Origin: Ureibacillus xyleni
GTDB taxonomy: Bacteria; Bacillota; Bacilli; Bacillales_A; Planococcaceae
Direction: 5' to 3'
NCBI RefSeq assembly: GCF_900217795.1
Contig: NZ_OBMQ01000005.1
Coordinates: forward strand, 186,001 to 250,000
Length of the DNA: 64,000 bases
A program made the position numbers and the translations under genes. The notes under the pieces were generated by a model. The model was not told where the DNA came from and did not search any database. It saw nothing but the letters and a program-made list of their open reading frames with translations. Shown in pieces: positions 17,560-24,333 of this stretch (positions within the stretch are counted from its first letter, which is position 1; each line of letters opens with the position of its first letter).

Positions 17560-18312
17560 TTGAGTGAGCAACAAGGAGAAATGATTGCTGGAAAAAATCC
17601 AGTACTTGAAGCGTTGCGTTCAGGTAGAGAAATTAATAAATTATGGATTGCAGAAGGTGTAAAAAAGACCGGAATCAATGAAGTTTTAGATTTAGCTCGT
17701 GAACGTGGCGTGCTTGTTCAATTTGTCCCAAAGAAAAAAGTTGATCAATTGTCTGATGCAAACCACCAAGGCATTGTTGCTTCTGTCGCGGCTTATCAAT
17801 ATGCGGATCTAGAAGATTTGTTTATTGCAGCCAAGAAAAAGAGTGAAGACCCATTCTTTATCGTTTTAGACGAATTAGAAGATCCGCATAATTTAGGCTC
17901 CATTATGCGAACAGCCGATGCCATTGGTGTGCATGGCATTATCATTCCGAAACGGCGCGCGGTGGGATTAACTGCTGTTGTTGCAAAAGCATCAACAGGA
18001 GCAATTGAACATGTACCGGTAGTGCGCGTAACAAATCTAGCACAAACTGTAGATGAACTAAAAGACCGTGGCGTATGGATTGCTGGAACTGATGCGAAAG
18101 GCTCTGTTGACTATAGAAAAATGGACGCTACTTTACCGTTAGCTGTCATAATTGGAAGTGAAGGTAGAGGGATGAGCCGTTTATTAAGAGATAAATGCGA
18201 TTTCCTTTACCATCTACCAATGATAGGTCATGTCACATCGTTAAATGCTTCAGTAGCAGCAGCACTTTTAATGTATGAAGTATATAGAAAACGTCAAGAA
18301 AAGAATGAATAA
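17560..18312 (+). CDS. rlmB: 23S rRNA (guanosine-2'-O-)-methyltransferase RlmB
   Basis: This SpoU/TrmH-family SAM-dependent methyltransferase methylates a conserved guanosine in the 23S rRNA peptidyl-transferase region. The 250-residue protein has an N-terminal L30e-like substrate-binding domain (IAGKNPVLEAL onward) and a C-terminal SPOUT knot with LDELEDPHNLGSIMRTAD, IIGSEGRGMS and LNASVAAALLMYE, the three SpoU motifs. I chose the TTG at 17560 because AAGGGAG is well spaced and the resulting N-terminus matches the family; the ATG at 17581 sits only two bases from its binding-site candidate. It starts one base after the mrnC stop. Confidence 0.94.
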   Translation: MSEQQGEMIAGKNPVLEALRSGREINKLWIAEGVKKTGINEVLDLARERGVLVQFVPKKKVDQLSDANHQGIVASVAAYQYADLEDLFIAAKKKSEDPFFIVLDELEDPHNLGSIMRTADAIGVHGIIIPKRRAVGLTAVVAKASTGAIEHVPVVRVTNLAQTVDELKDRGVWIAGTDAKGSVDYRKMDATLPLAVIIGSEGRGMSRLLRDKCDFLYHLPMIGHVTSLNASVAAALLMYEVYRKRQEKNE

Positions 18313-18314
18313 TC

Positions 18315-18827
18315 ATGCAAACCATTTTAATTGTTGACGGCTACAACATGATTGGCTCTTGGAAGGAATTACGTCCTTTAAGAGATACAAATTTTGAAGA
18401 AGCCCGCAATCGATTGCTCGAACTCATGGCAGAATTTAAAGCTGCCATGGGTTGGCGAGTGATTGTTGTATTTGATGCCCACTTAGTGCCGGGTGTACAA
18501 CAGACGTATGTTCAAAACGGTGTAGAAATTATTTATACTAGAAAAAACGAAACTGCCGATGAACATATAGAAAAGTTAACAAATGAACTGAAGGGCAGAA
18601 AAATACAAATTTATGTAGCTACTTCCGATATGACAGAACAAAATGTAATATTTGGACAAGGCGCACTGCGAAAATCGGCACGCGAGTTAGAAATAGATAT
18701 GCAAATTATTAAGTCAAATATTTCACAAGAAGTTAAGCTAAAACACGAAGAAAAGCCTAAATCTAGAATTCAACTATCTAAAGAAGTTGAACTAGCTTTT
18801 GAGAAAATGAGACGGGGTTTGAAATAA
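18315..18827 (+). CDS. rae1: Ribosome-dependent mRNA endonuclease Rae1 (YacP, NYN domain)
   Basis: Rae1 (YacP) is an NYN/PIN-type RNase that enters the ribosomal A site and cuts mRNA during translation. The 170 residues show the NYN core: ILIVDGYNMIG with the catalytic Asp near 8, VIVVFDAH, and a third acidic site in TADEHIEKL. A conserved TSDMTEQ element follows. The start ATG lies two bases after the rlmB stop, in the order rlmB-yacP-sigH known from Bacillus subtilis. Binding site is weak, so translation is probably coupled to rlmB. Confidence 0.93.
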   Translation: MQTILIVDGYNMIGSWKELRPLRDTNFEEARNRLLELMAEFKAAMGWRVIVVFDAHLVPGVQQTYVQNGVEIIYTRKNETADEHIEKLTNELKGRKIQIYVATSDMTEQNVIFGQGALRKSARELEIDMQIIKSNISQEVKLKHEEKPKSRIQLSKEVELAFEKMRRGLK

Positions 18828-18831
18828 CTAT

Positions 18832-18860
18832 TTGACCTATATTTTCCAATTCCGTTATAC
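18832..18860 (+). promoter_or_regulatory. Sigma-A promoter for sigH
   Basis: TTGACC and TTATAC with a 17-base spacer lie just after rae1. In Bacillus subtilis sigH is likewise transcribed from its own sigma-A promoter. Confidence 0.7.
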
Positions 18861-18901
18861 TGTTGCTATCATACAAATAGAACGTTACTGGGGTGAGAAC
18901 G

Positions 18902-19549
18902 TTGCTAAGTATTAATCAAACACAGGTGTTACAACGTTTTGAGGATTTTGCAGATGAACAACTTGTTGAACAAGTGCATCAAGGTAATACAGAGGCGTTA
19001 GATTATTTAATTACGAAATATCGAATGTTTGTAAAGGCAAAAGCACGCTCTTACTTTTTAATTGGTGCAGATAAGGAAGATATTGTTCAAGAAGGAATGA
19101 TAGGTTTATATAAAGCGGTAAGAGATTTTAAGGGAGATAAGCTCTCTTCATTCCGTGCTTTTGCGGAGCTGTGTATTACTCGTCAAATCATTACAGCTAT
19201 AAAAACAGCAACACGGCAAAAACATATACCGCTAAATTCCTATGTATCTCTTGATAAACCAATTTATGATGAAGAATCAGATCGTACATTGATGGACATT
19301 ATTACGAGCTCTGAATCAGAAGATCCGGAACATCTCATGATTAATCGCGAAGAATATTCACATTTAGAGATGAAAATTGGAGAAATATTAAGTGAACTAG
19401 AACAACAGGTGCTTGCATTGTATTTAGATGGACAATCCTATAATGAAATTTCAGAAGAGCTCAATCGTCATGTTAAATCGATTGATAATGCCCTTCAACG
19501 AGTAAAACGTAAACTTGAACGTCATCTTGAAATTGGAAAAATAGGTTAA
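18902..19549 (+). CDS. sigH: RNA polymerase sigma-H factor
   Basis: SigH is the alternative sigma factor of the transition to stationary phase and early sporulation; its presence argues for a spore-forming lineage. The 215 residues have the sigma-70 regions: region 2 with ALDYLITKYR, YFLIGADKEDIVQEGMIG and the FRAFAELCITRQI promoter-melting part, then a region 4 helix-turn-helix with SYNEISEELNRHVKSIDNALQRVKRKL. The TTG start at 18902 is preceded by GGGGTGAG at good distance and matches the usual length; a GTG at 18893 lies within that binding site and is less likely. rpmG and secE follow. Confidence 0.94.
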   Translation: MLSINQTQVLQRFEDFADEQLVEQVHQGNTEALDYLITKYRMFVKAKARSYFLIGADKEDIVQEGMIGLYKAVRDFKGDKLSSFRAFAELCITRQIITAIKTATRQKHIPLNSYVSLDKPIYDEESDRTLMDIITSSESEDPEHLMINREEYSHLEMKIGEILSELEQQVLALYLDGQSYNEISEELNRHVKSIDNALQRVKRKLERHLEIGKIG

Positions 19550-19635
19550 TTGCATGAGCTTAAGCTTGTTGACATCATCTTCTTTAGGTGTTAGTCTTTA
19601 GAAGATAAAAAGCCGAAATAGGTGAATTTTCATAT

Positions 19636-19782
19636 ATGTCTAAAAAAATTGTTTTATGCTGTGAAAAATGCGGTTCTCGAAACTACTCGGTTCCTGCTAG
19701 AGCAAATGAATCTAGTCGTCTTGAATTGAAAAAGTTTTGTTCCCATTGCAATGAACACACGATGCATAAGCAAACTAGATAA
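19636..19782 (+). CDS. rpmG: 50S ribosomal protein L33 (zinc-binding form)
   Basis: The 48-residue protein reads MSKKIVLCCEKCGSRNY at its N-terminus and has two CxxC knuckles (CEKC near 9-12 and CSHC near 35-38), the zinc-containing C+ form of L33. It is too short for the usual length cut-off but has the right place between sigH and secE, as rpmGB in Bacillus. AGGTGA lies about eleven bases upstream of the ATG. It binds the E-site region of the large subunit. Confidence 0.95.
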   Translation: MSKKIVLCCEKCGSRNYSVPARANESSRLELKKFCSHCNEHTMHKQTR

Positions 19783-19841
19783 TTTTACTGAAAGTTTTAG
19801 TTAGAACTAGAATAGATGATTTGTTCGGAGGTTAAGCTAGA

Positions 19842-20027
19842 ATGGGCAAGATTAAAGGGTTTCTGTCAAACGTAATGTCAGAAATGAGAAAGACAAGCTG
19901 GCCAAAAAGTAAAGAACTTACAAAATATACTGTAGTAGTTGTCACTACTGTTATATTTATGGCAATATTTTTTGTGCTAGCTGACTTAGGCATTTCAGAA
20001 CTATTCCGTTTATACTTGGATTCATAA
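19842..20027 (+). CDS. secE: Preprotein translocase subunit SecE
   Basis: SecE is the small essential clamp of the SecYEG channel in the cytoplasmic membrane. The 61-residue, single-membrane-span form is typical for Gram-positives: an amphipathic N-terminal helix with the conserved EMRKTSWPKSKEL motif, then a hydrophobic helix (about 28-50). CGGAGG is spaced well before the ATG. The SecY partner is encoded within the ribosomal protein cluster further downstream. Confidence 0.96.
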   Translation: MGKIKGFLSNVMSEMRKTSWPKSKELTKYTVVVVTTVIFMAIFFVLADLGISELFRLYLDS

Positions 20028-20054
20028 TTAAGAAATGTTAATACTTTAGAAAAT

Positions 20055-20084
20055 AGCCCGTCTTAAAACTTACGGGTTTTTTTC
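20055..20084 (+). terminator. Intrinsic terminator after secE
   Basis: AGCCCGT and ACGGGTT form a seven-pair stem (one G-T) with a ten-base loop, followed by T7. This separates secE from nusG, which usually share a transcript. Confidence 0.6.
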
Positions 20085-20086
20085 AT

Positions 20087-20114
20087 TTGTTTATTTTTAT
20101 TACTTTGTGATAAT
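20087..20114 (+). promoter_or_regulatory. Possible promoter for nusG
   Basis: A weak -35 (TTGTTT) is followed after 16 bases by GATAAT, which has TGT directly before it as in extended -10 promoters. A promoter is expected here because a terminator precedes it. Confidence 0.4.
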
Positions 20115-20161
20115 CGTAATATTATATTCAATCAAATTTCGCCAGCGCATAAGTGATCAGT

Positions 20162-20195
20162 GGAGGAGGGACGGACGTACTTGTCCGGATACAAT
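20162..20195 (+). promoter_or_regulatory. nusG ribosome binding site separated from the start by a hairpin
   Basis: GGAGGAGGG (20162-20170) is too far (25 bases) from the family-standard ATG at 20196. A perfect five-pair hairpin, CGGAC (20172-20176) with GTCCG (20183-20187) around GTACTT, sits between them. With the hairpin formed, only nine bases remain, an optimal spacing. A TTG at 20181 inside the hairpin is the competing start. Confidence 0.55.
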
Positions 20196-20732
20196 ATGGA
20201 GAAGAGATGGTATGTAGTTCATACTTATTCAGGGTATGAAAACCGCGTTAAAGCAAATCTTGAAAAACGCGTAGAAACAATGGGGATGCAAGATAACATT
20301 TTCCGTGTTATCGTTCCTGAACATGAAGAAACAGATTTAAAGGACGGAAAAAAACGTACAGTTATGCGAAAAGTATTTCCGGGATACGTTTTAGTAGAAA
20401 TGATCTTAACAGATGAATCTTGGTACGTTGTTCGTAACACACCGGGTGTAACAGGATTTATCGGTTCTTCTGGTGGAGGAGCAAAACCAACTCCTTTATT
20501 ACCAGAAGAAGTTGATCGTCTATTGCGTCAAATGGGTATTGATAAAAAAGCTGTTGGTGAGTTAGACGTTACTGTGGGAGAAGTTGTAGAGGTATTAGAC
20601 GGACCGTTTGCACATTTCCAAGGTAAAGTGGAAGAAGTCGACGCTGATAAAGGTAAAGTAAAAGTAATTATCGATATGTTTGGTCGTGAAACAAAAATGG
20701 AATTGGACTTTGAACAAGTTCAAAAAATATAG
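20196..20732 (+). CDS. nusG: Transcription termination/antitermination factor NusG
   Basis: NusG binds RNA polymerase and affects pausing, termination and, in many bacteria, coupling to ribosomes. The 178 residues match the family length: the NGN domain starts at RWYVVHTYSGYE and includes MRKVFPGYVLVEM and WYVVRNTPGVTGF; the KOW domain follows with VLDGPFAHFQGKVEEVD and ends in the usual short beta strand. I chose the ATG at 20196 because it gives the conserved N-terminus and a hairpin brings the strong GGAGGAGGG to the right distance; TTG 20181 and GTG 20160 are in-frame alternatives adding 5 or 12 residues. It precedes rplK, as in most bacteria. Confidence 0.96.
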   Translation: MEKRWYVVHTYSGYENRVKANLEKRVETMGMQDNIFRVIVPEHEETDLKDGKKRTVMRKVFPGYVLVEMILTDESWYVVRNTPGVTGFIGSSGGGAKPTPLLPEEVDRLLRQMGIDKKAVGELDVTVGEVVEVLDGPFAHFQGKVEEVDADKGKVKVIIDMFGRETKMELDFEQVQKI

Positions 20733-20802
20733 TTAAACGCAGACGCAATGTGGCTTAAAGGGTGGAAAGTTACCGGGAAGTATATTTAATTGATATTTAT
20801 AC

Positions 20803-20831
20803 TTGCGCAACTAAATTAAAAGTGGTATCAT
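20803..20831 (+). promoter_or_regulatory. Sigma-A promoter for rplK-rplA
   Basis: TTGCGC and TATCAT with a 17-base spacer, in the 238-base gap between nusG and rplK. A short inverted repeat TCAGCA..TGCTGA follows in the leader at about 20889-20904. Confidence 0.55.
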
Positions 20832-20970
20832 TTCCTAGGTCAGACCGTCAAAAGATAGTTTGGCTCACATAAATTAATTTTTTAATGTTATCAGCAATAT
20901 GCTGACAGACAGATATTGAGTGGGAGGGGCAACCCAATTACCACATCACGGACTTAAGGAGGTGTGTCTC

Positions 20971-21396
20971 GTGGCTAAAAAAGTTATTAAAATTGTAAAA
21001 CTTCAAATCCCTGCTGGTAAAGCAAACCCAGCACCACCAGTTGGTCCTGCACTAGGTCAAGCAGGTGTTAACATCATGGGATTCTGTAAAGAGTTTAACG
21101 CTCGTACTGCTGATCAAGCTGGTCTAATTATTCCAGTTGAAATCACAGTTTTCGAAGACCGTTCATTTACTTTCATTACAAAAACTCCACCTGCAGCAGT
21201 GTTACTTAAAGTAGCAGCAGGTATCCAATCTGGATCAGGTGAACCAAACCGTAAAAAAGTTGCAACGGTTAAACGTGATAAAGTTCGCGAAATCGCTGAA
21301 CAAAAAATGCCAGACCTAAACGCTGCATCAGTTGAAGCGGCTATGGCGATGGTTGAAGGTACAGCACGAAGCATGGGTATTGTTATCGAAGACTAA
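20971..21396 (+). CDS. rplK: 50S ribosomal protein L11
   Basis: L11 forms the base of the L7/L12 stalk and the GTPase-associated centre on 23S rRNA. The 141 residues include the [10 protein letters not shown]-type N-terminus, the proline-rich [25 protein letters not shown] hinge (read in two pieces) and the rRNA-binding C-terminal domain with GSGEPNR and GTARSMGI. The GTG start has AAGGAGGTG seven bases upstream; the longer frame from 20920 has no family support. It is first in rplK-rplA. Confidence 0.97.
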   Translation: MAKKVIKIVKLQIPAGKANPAPPVGPALGQAGVNIMGFCKEFNARTADQAGLIIPVEITVFEDRSFTFITKTPPAAVLLKVAAGIQSGSGEPNRKKVATVKRDKVREIAEQKMPDLNAASVEAAMAMVEGTARSMGIVIED

Positions 21397-21433
21397 TTCC
21401 CATTTTACTTGATGATGAAGGCTTTTGTTTTTG

Positions 21434-21468
21434 GAGGTTGCGGTATGTTCTTAGGGACTCGCAACCTC
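21434..21468 (+). promoter_or_regulatory. Inverted repeat in the rplK-rplA intergenic leader
   Basis: GAGGTTGCG (21434-21442) pairs perfectly with CGCAACCTC (21460-21468), leaving a 17-base loop. No T run follows, so it is not a terminator. It may be an mRNA binding site for L1 autoregulation or a stability element; the sequence alone does not say which. Confidence 0.5.
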
Positions 21469-21518
21469 TATTCGTGGGAGGAATATCCGCTATAACCACA
21501 ATCAAGGAGGAAATTATA

Positions 21519-22211
21519 ATGGCTAAAAAAGGTAAAAAACTGCAAGATGCAGCAAAATTAGTAGACCGTTCAAAATTATATACAGCTGAAGAAGCAATCG
21601 CTTTAGCAAAACAAACAAGCACAGTAAACTTTGACGCTACAGTTGAAGTTGCTTTCAGACTTGGTATTGACACTCGTAAAAACGATCAACAAATCCGTGG
21701 TGCAGTAGTGCTTCCAAACGGTACTGGTAAAACTCAACGCGTGTTAGTATTCGCAAAAGGTGAAAAACTTAAAGAAGCAGAAGCTGCAGGTGCAGATTAT
21801 GTTGGCGATGCTGAGTACATCAACAAAATCCAACAAGGTTGGTTCGAATTTGATGTAATCGTTGCAACTCCAGATATGATGGGTGAAGTTGGTAAACTTG
21901 GTCGTGTGTTAGGACCTAAAGGTTTAATGCCAAACCCTAAAACTGGTACTGTAACTTTTGATGTTACTAAAGCAATCGAAGAAATCAAAGCTGGTAAAGT
22001 AGAATACCGTGCAGACAAAGCTGGTATTATCCACGCTCCTATCGGTAAAGTTTCTTTCGATAACGAAAAATTAGTAGAGAACTTCAAAACTGTATTTGAA
22101 GTTGTTCAAAAAGCGAAACCAGCAGCAGCTAAAGGTACTTATATGAAATCAGTTAACGTTACTACAACAATGGGACCATCTGTGAAAATTGATGTTGCTA
22201 GCGTTAAATAA
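21519..22211 (+). CDS. rplA: 50S ribosomal protein L1
   Basis: L1 forms the mobile L1 stalk at the E site and in many bacteria represses its own operon by binding mRNA. The 230-residue protein includes [11 protein letters not shown] at the start, the conserved [20 protein letters not shown] loop (positions about 125-145) and the [17 protein letters not shown] strand. The ATG at 21519 has AAGGAGG nine bases upstream; 27 extra residues from an earlier start are not family-like. A hairpin lies in the gap upstream, and a strong promoter for rplJ follows downstream. Confidence 0.97.
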   Translation: MAKKGKKLQDAAKLVDRSKLYTAEEAIALAKQTSTVNFDATVEVAFRLGIDTRKNDQQIRGAVVLPNGTGKTQRVLVFAKGEKLKEAEAAGADYVGDAEYINKIQQGWFEFDVIVATPDMMGEVGKLGRVLGPKGLMPNPKTGTVTFDVTKAIEEIKAGKVEYRADKAGIIHAPIGKVSFDNEKLVENFKTVFEVVQKAKPAAAKGTYMKSVNVTTTMGPSVKIDVASVK

Positions 22212-22232
22212 TAAATATATATCATAAAGTTA

Positions 22233-22261
22233 TTGACAACCATCTGCATCCTTGATATGAT
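22233..22261 (+). promoter_or_regulatory. Sigma-A promoter for rplJ-rplL
   Basis: A perfect TTGACA and TATGAT separated by 17 bases, directly ahead of the L10 leader. Confidence 0.8.
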
Positions 22262-22269
22262 GTATGACG

Positions 22270-22412
22270 TTGTGAATATCCATTTGTACCGTAGACAGTA
22301 GGGGTGCTACTTAAGCACTTAAATTTCCCTACCGAGGACATCGAAATCAGATTCTTATTAGATGATGAATTTTCCAGCCTCTAGTCTACTTTTATGGCTA
22401 GAGGCTTTTCTT
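22270..22412 (+). promoter_or_regulatory. L10 leader with intrinsic attenuator
   Basis: The leader of rplJ has the features of the Firmicutes L10(L12)4-binding leader: a CAGTAGGGGTGCTAC..CCCTACCG structure mimicking the 23S rRNA target, then a terminator AGCCTCTAG (22376-22384) with CTAGAGGCT (22398-22406) followed by TTTTCTTTT. Excess L10-L12 complex is expected to favour termination. Family assignment rests on position and structure. Confidence 0.8.
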
Positions 22413-22453
22413 TTGTCGGTATAAATGACCCATTCTATTAGGAGGTGTCAAAC

Positions 22454-22957
22454 ATGAGCGTTAGTGCAATTGAAACTAAAAAAGTTCAAGTACAAGAAAT
22501 CGCTGAGAAATTCCAATCTGCTGCTTCTGTAGTAGTTGTGGACTACCGTGGTTTAACTGTTGCTCAAGTTACAGAACTTCGTAAACAACTACGTGAAGCT
22601 GGTGTTGAGTTCAAAGTTTACAAAAACACTTTAACTCGCCGTGCTACAGAAATCGCTGGCGTAGATGCAATTAACGAATTCTTAACTGGTCCAAACGCTG
22701 TTGCGTTCTCAAACGAAGACGTAGTAGCTCCAGCAAAAATCATCAACGAGTTCGCTAAAAAGAACGAAGCGCTTGAAATTAAAGCTGGTATCATCGAAGG
22801 TAACGTATCTTCAGCTGATGATGTTAAAGCACTTGCAGAACTTCCATCACGCGAAGGCTTACTTTCAATGCTTTTATCAGTTCTTCAAGCTCCAGTGCGC
22901 AACTTCGCACTTGCAACAAAAGCTGTTGCAGAACAAAAAGAAGAACAAGGTGCATAA
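22454..22957 (+). CDS. rplJ: 50S ribosomal protein L10
   Basis: L10 anchors L7/L12 dimers to the ribosome through a C-terminal helix. The 167-residue protein begins [20 protein letters not shown] and contains [20 protein letters not shown] and the KNTLTRRA rRNA-binding motif; the C-terminal helix holds LAGALQAP-type sequence ([13 protein letters not shown]). The ATG has AGGAGGTG upstream; a GTG within that site is discounted. It lies behind the L10 leader and is co-transcribed with rplL. Confidence 0.97.
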   Translation: MSVSAIETKKVQVQEIAEKFQSAASVVVVDYRGLTVAQVTELRKQLREAGVEFKVYKNTLTRRATEIAGVDAINEFLTGPNAVAFSNEDVVAPAKIINEFAKKNEALEIKAGIIEGNVSSADDVKALAELPSREGLLSMLLSVLQAPVRNFALATKAVAEQKEEQGA

Positions 22958-23035
22958 TCACAAGCCTAAACTTCAAAAAACATTTGGCCGTATAGCCTAA
23001 AAATAAAACTAATATCCACATAGGAGGAAAATAAA

Positions 23036-23395
23036 ATGAATAAAGAGCAAATCTTAGAAGCTATCAAAGCTATGACAGTTCTTGAATTAAACGATTTAGT
23101 AAAAGCAATCGAAGAAGAGTTTGGTGTAACAGCTGCTGCTCCTGTAGCAGTAGTAGGTGGCGCAGCTGCTGCTGTTGAAGAAAAAACTGAATTTGACGTA
23201 GTATTAGCATCTGCTGGCGATCAAAAAATCAAAGTTATCAAAGTGGTTCGTGAAATCACTGGTCTTGGCTTAAAAGAAGCTAAAGAAGTTGTAGATAACG
23301 CTCCAAAACCACTTAAAGAAGGCGTTTCTAAAGAAGAAGCTGAAGAAATCAAAGCTAAACTTGAAGAAGTTGGCGCTTCAATCGAAGTTAAGTAA
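23036..23395 (+). CDS. rplL: 50S ribosomal protein L7/L12
   Basis: The multicopy stalk protein recruits translation GTPases. The 119 residues show the dimerising N-terminal helices ([26 protein letters not shown]), an Ala-rich hinge (about 36-52) and the globular C-terminal domain with [20 protein letters not shown] and the [14 protein letters not shown] factor-binding helix. It lies 78 bases after rplJ with a strong AGGAGG site, consistent with the higher copy number needed, and is followed by a terminator. Confidence 0.98.
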   Translation: MNKEQILEAIKAMTVLELNDLVKAIEEEFGVTAAAPVAVVGGAAAAVEEKTEFDVVLASAGDQKIKVIKVVREITGLGLKEAKEVVDNAPKPLKEGVSKEEAEEIKAKLEEVGASIEVK

Positions 23396-23428
23396 TTTTT
23401 TACTTACCTTATTTTCAATAAAAAAAGT

Positions 23429-23458
23429 AAGCTCGTCTATTTTGACGGGCTTTCTTCA
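23429..23458 (+). terminator. Intrinsic terminator after rplL
   Basis: AAGCTCGTC and GACGGGCTT form a nine-pair stem with a six-base loop, preceded by A7 and followed by a T-rich tail. Confidence 0.75.
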
Positions 23459-23480
23459 TTTCTTTGAGGAGGGCACGTAG

Positions 23481-24083
23481 ATGTCTGAACATTACTATTC
23501 AAAGAAGCCTCAAACTGAAAGTAAACCACGCCAATGGAAATTTAAATTACGAGGGTATTCGTTTTTATTTGAGACGGATACAGGAGTATTTAGTAAAAGC
23601 GAAGTAGATTTTGGATCCCGTGTGTTAATAGATACTTTTACACTGCCCAATATTGATGGTGCAATTTTGGATGTTGGTTGCGGATATGGACCAATTGGTT
23701 TGTCGATAGCCAAAGAAAATCCAGAACGTATGGTCTATATGATGGATATAAATGAACGTGCAGTGTCATTAGCGAAAAAAAATGCTGAATTAAACGGAGT
23801 TCAAAATGTACGAATTTTTGAAAGTGATGGGTTAGCTGAAGTAGAAAGTGATTTACAAGTAGCAGCCATTTTAACAAATCCACCAATCCGTGCAGGAAAA
23901 GAAACGGTATTTAGGTTCTATGACGGAGCTTATGAAAGATTAGCGCAAGGTGGCGAGTTGTGGATTGTAATTCAGAAGAAACAAGGGGCACCATCGACGG
24001 TAGTTCATTTAGAAGAGAGTTTTGCAGAAGTTGATATAGTCGAGAAGAAAAAAGGATATTGGATTATACGTGCCAAAAAATAA
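23481..24083 (+). CDS. RsmC-like class I methyltransferase (YbxB family)
   Basis: This 200-residue SAM-dependent methyltransferase of the RsmC/RlmG type is likely to modify rRNA. The Rossmann core is seen in ILDVGCGYGPIGLSIA (motif I, about 59-74), DINERAVSLAKKNAELN (motif II) and the catalytic TNPPIRAGK (about 133), whose NPP is typical of N-methylation of guanine in RNA. The N-terminal KFKLRGYSFLFETDTGVFSK segment is the usual substrate-side part. In Bacillus subtilis ybxB lies in the same place between rplL and rpoB. AGGAGG precedes the ATG. The exact base modified is not known from sequence. Confidence 0.92.
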   Translation: MSEHYYSKKPQTESKPRQWKFKLRGYSFLFETDTGVFSKSEVDFGSRVLIDTFTLPNIDGAILDVGCGYGPIGLSIAKENPERMVYMMDINERAVSLAKKNAELNGVQNVRIFESDGLAEVESDLQVAAILTNPPIRAGKETVFRFYDGAYERLAQGGELWIVIQKKQGAPSTVVHLEESFAEVDIVEKKKGYWIIRAKK

Positions 24084-24100
24084 CGGAAGCGTATAAATTA

Positions 24101-24134
24101 TTGACTTGACAAATCGGCTATGATAACATAATAA
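24101..24134 (+). promoter_or_regulatory. Overlapping promoters for rpoBC
   Basis: Two -35 boxes overlap by one base, TTGACT (24101) and TTGACA (24106). Each has a -10 candidate 17 bases on: TAACAT (24124) and TAATAA (24129). The remaining 200 bases to rpoB are an untranslated leader in which I see no clear terminator. Confidence 0.55.
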
Positions 24135-24333
24135 AATGCAAAAATATTATTTTGTGGGAGTTTGCCCTTTTGTATGCAACGCCATTTCAGTGGGTATACT
24201 TGCCATGAATAAGTTAAGTTTAACCGAAAATGACGTCTAAGAAAAGACTCGTTTTCTTTTTGTCTTTCGAAATCATACACTATTTAGTTGGTTTTGCAAA
24301 GACCTATTATCGCTTTAATGAGGGGTGAATGAG

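Noticed and set aside
19569-19597. TTGACA upstream of rpmG as a promoter
   Set aside because: The -35 is perfect but the -10 at correct spacing (TAGTCT) is poor and lies in an inverted repeat; not enough support.
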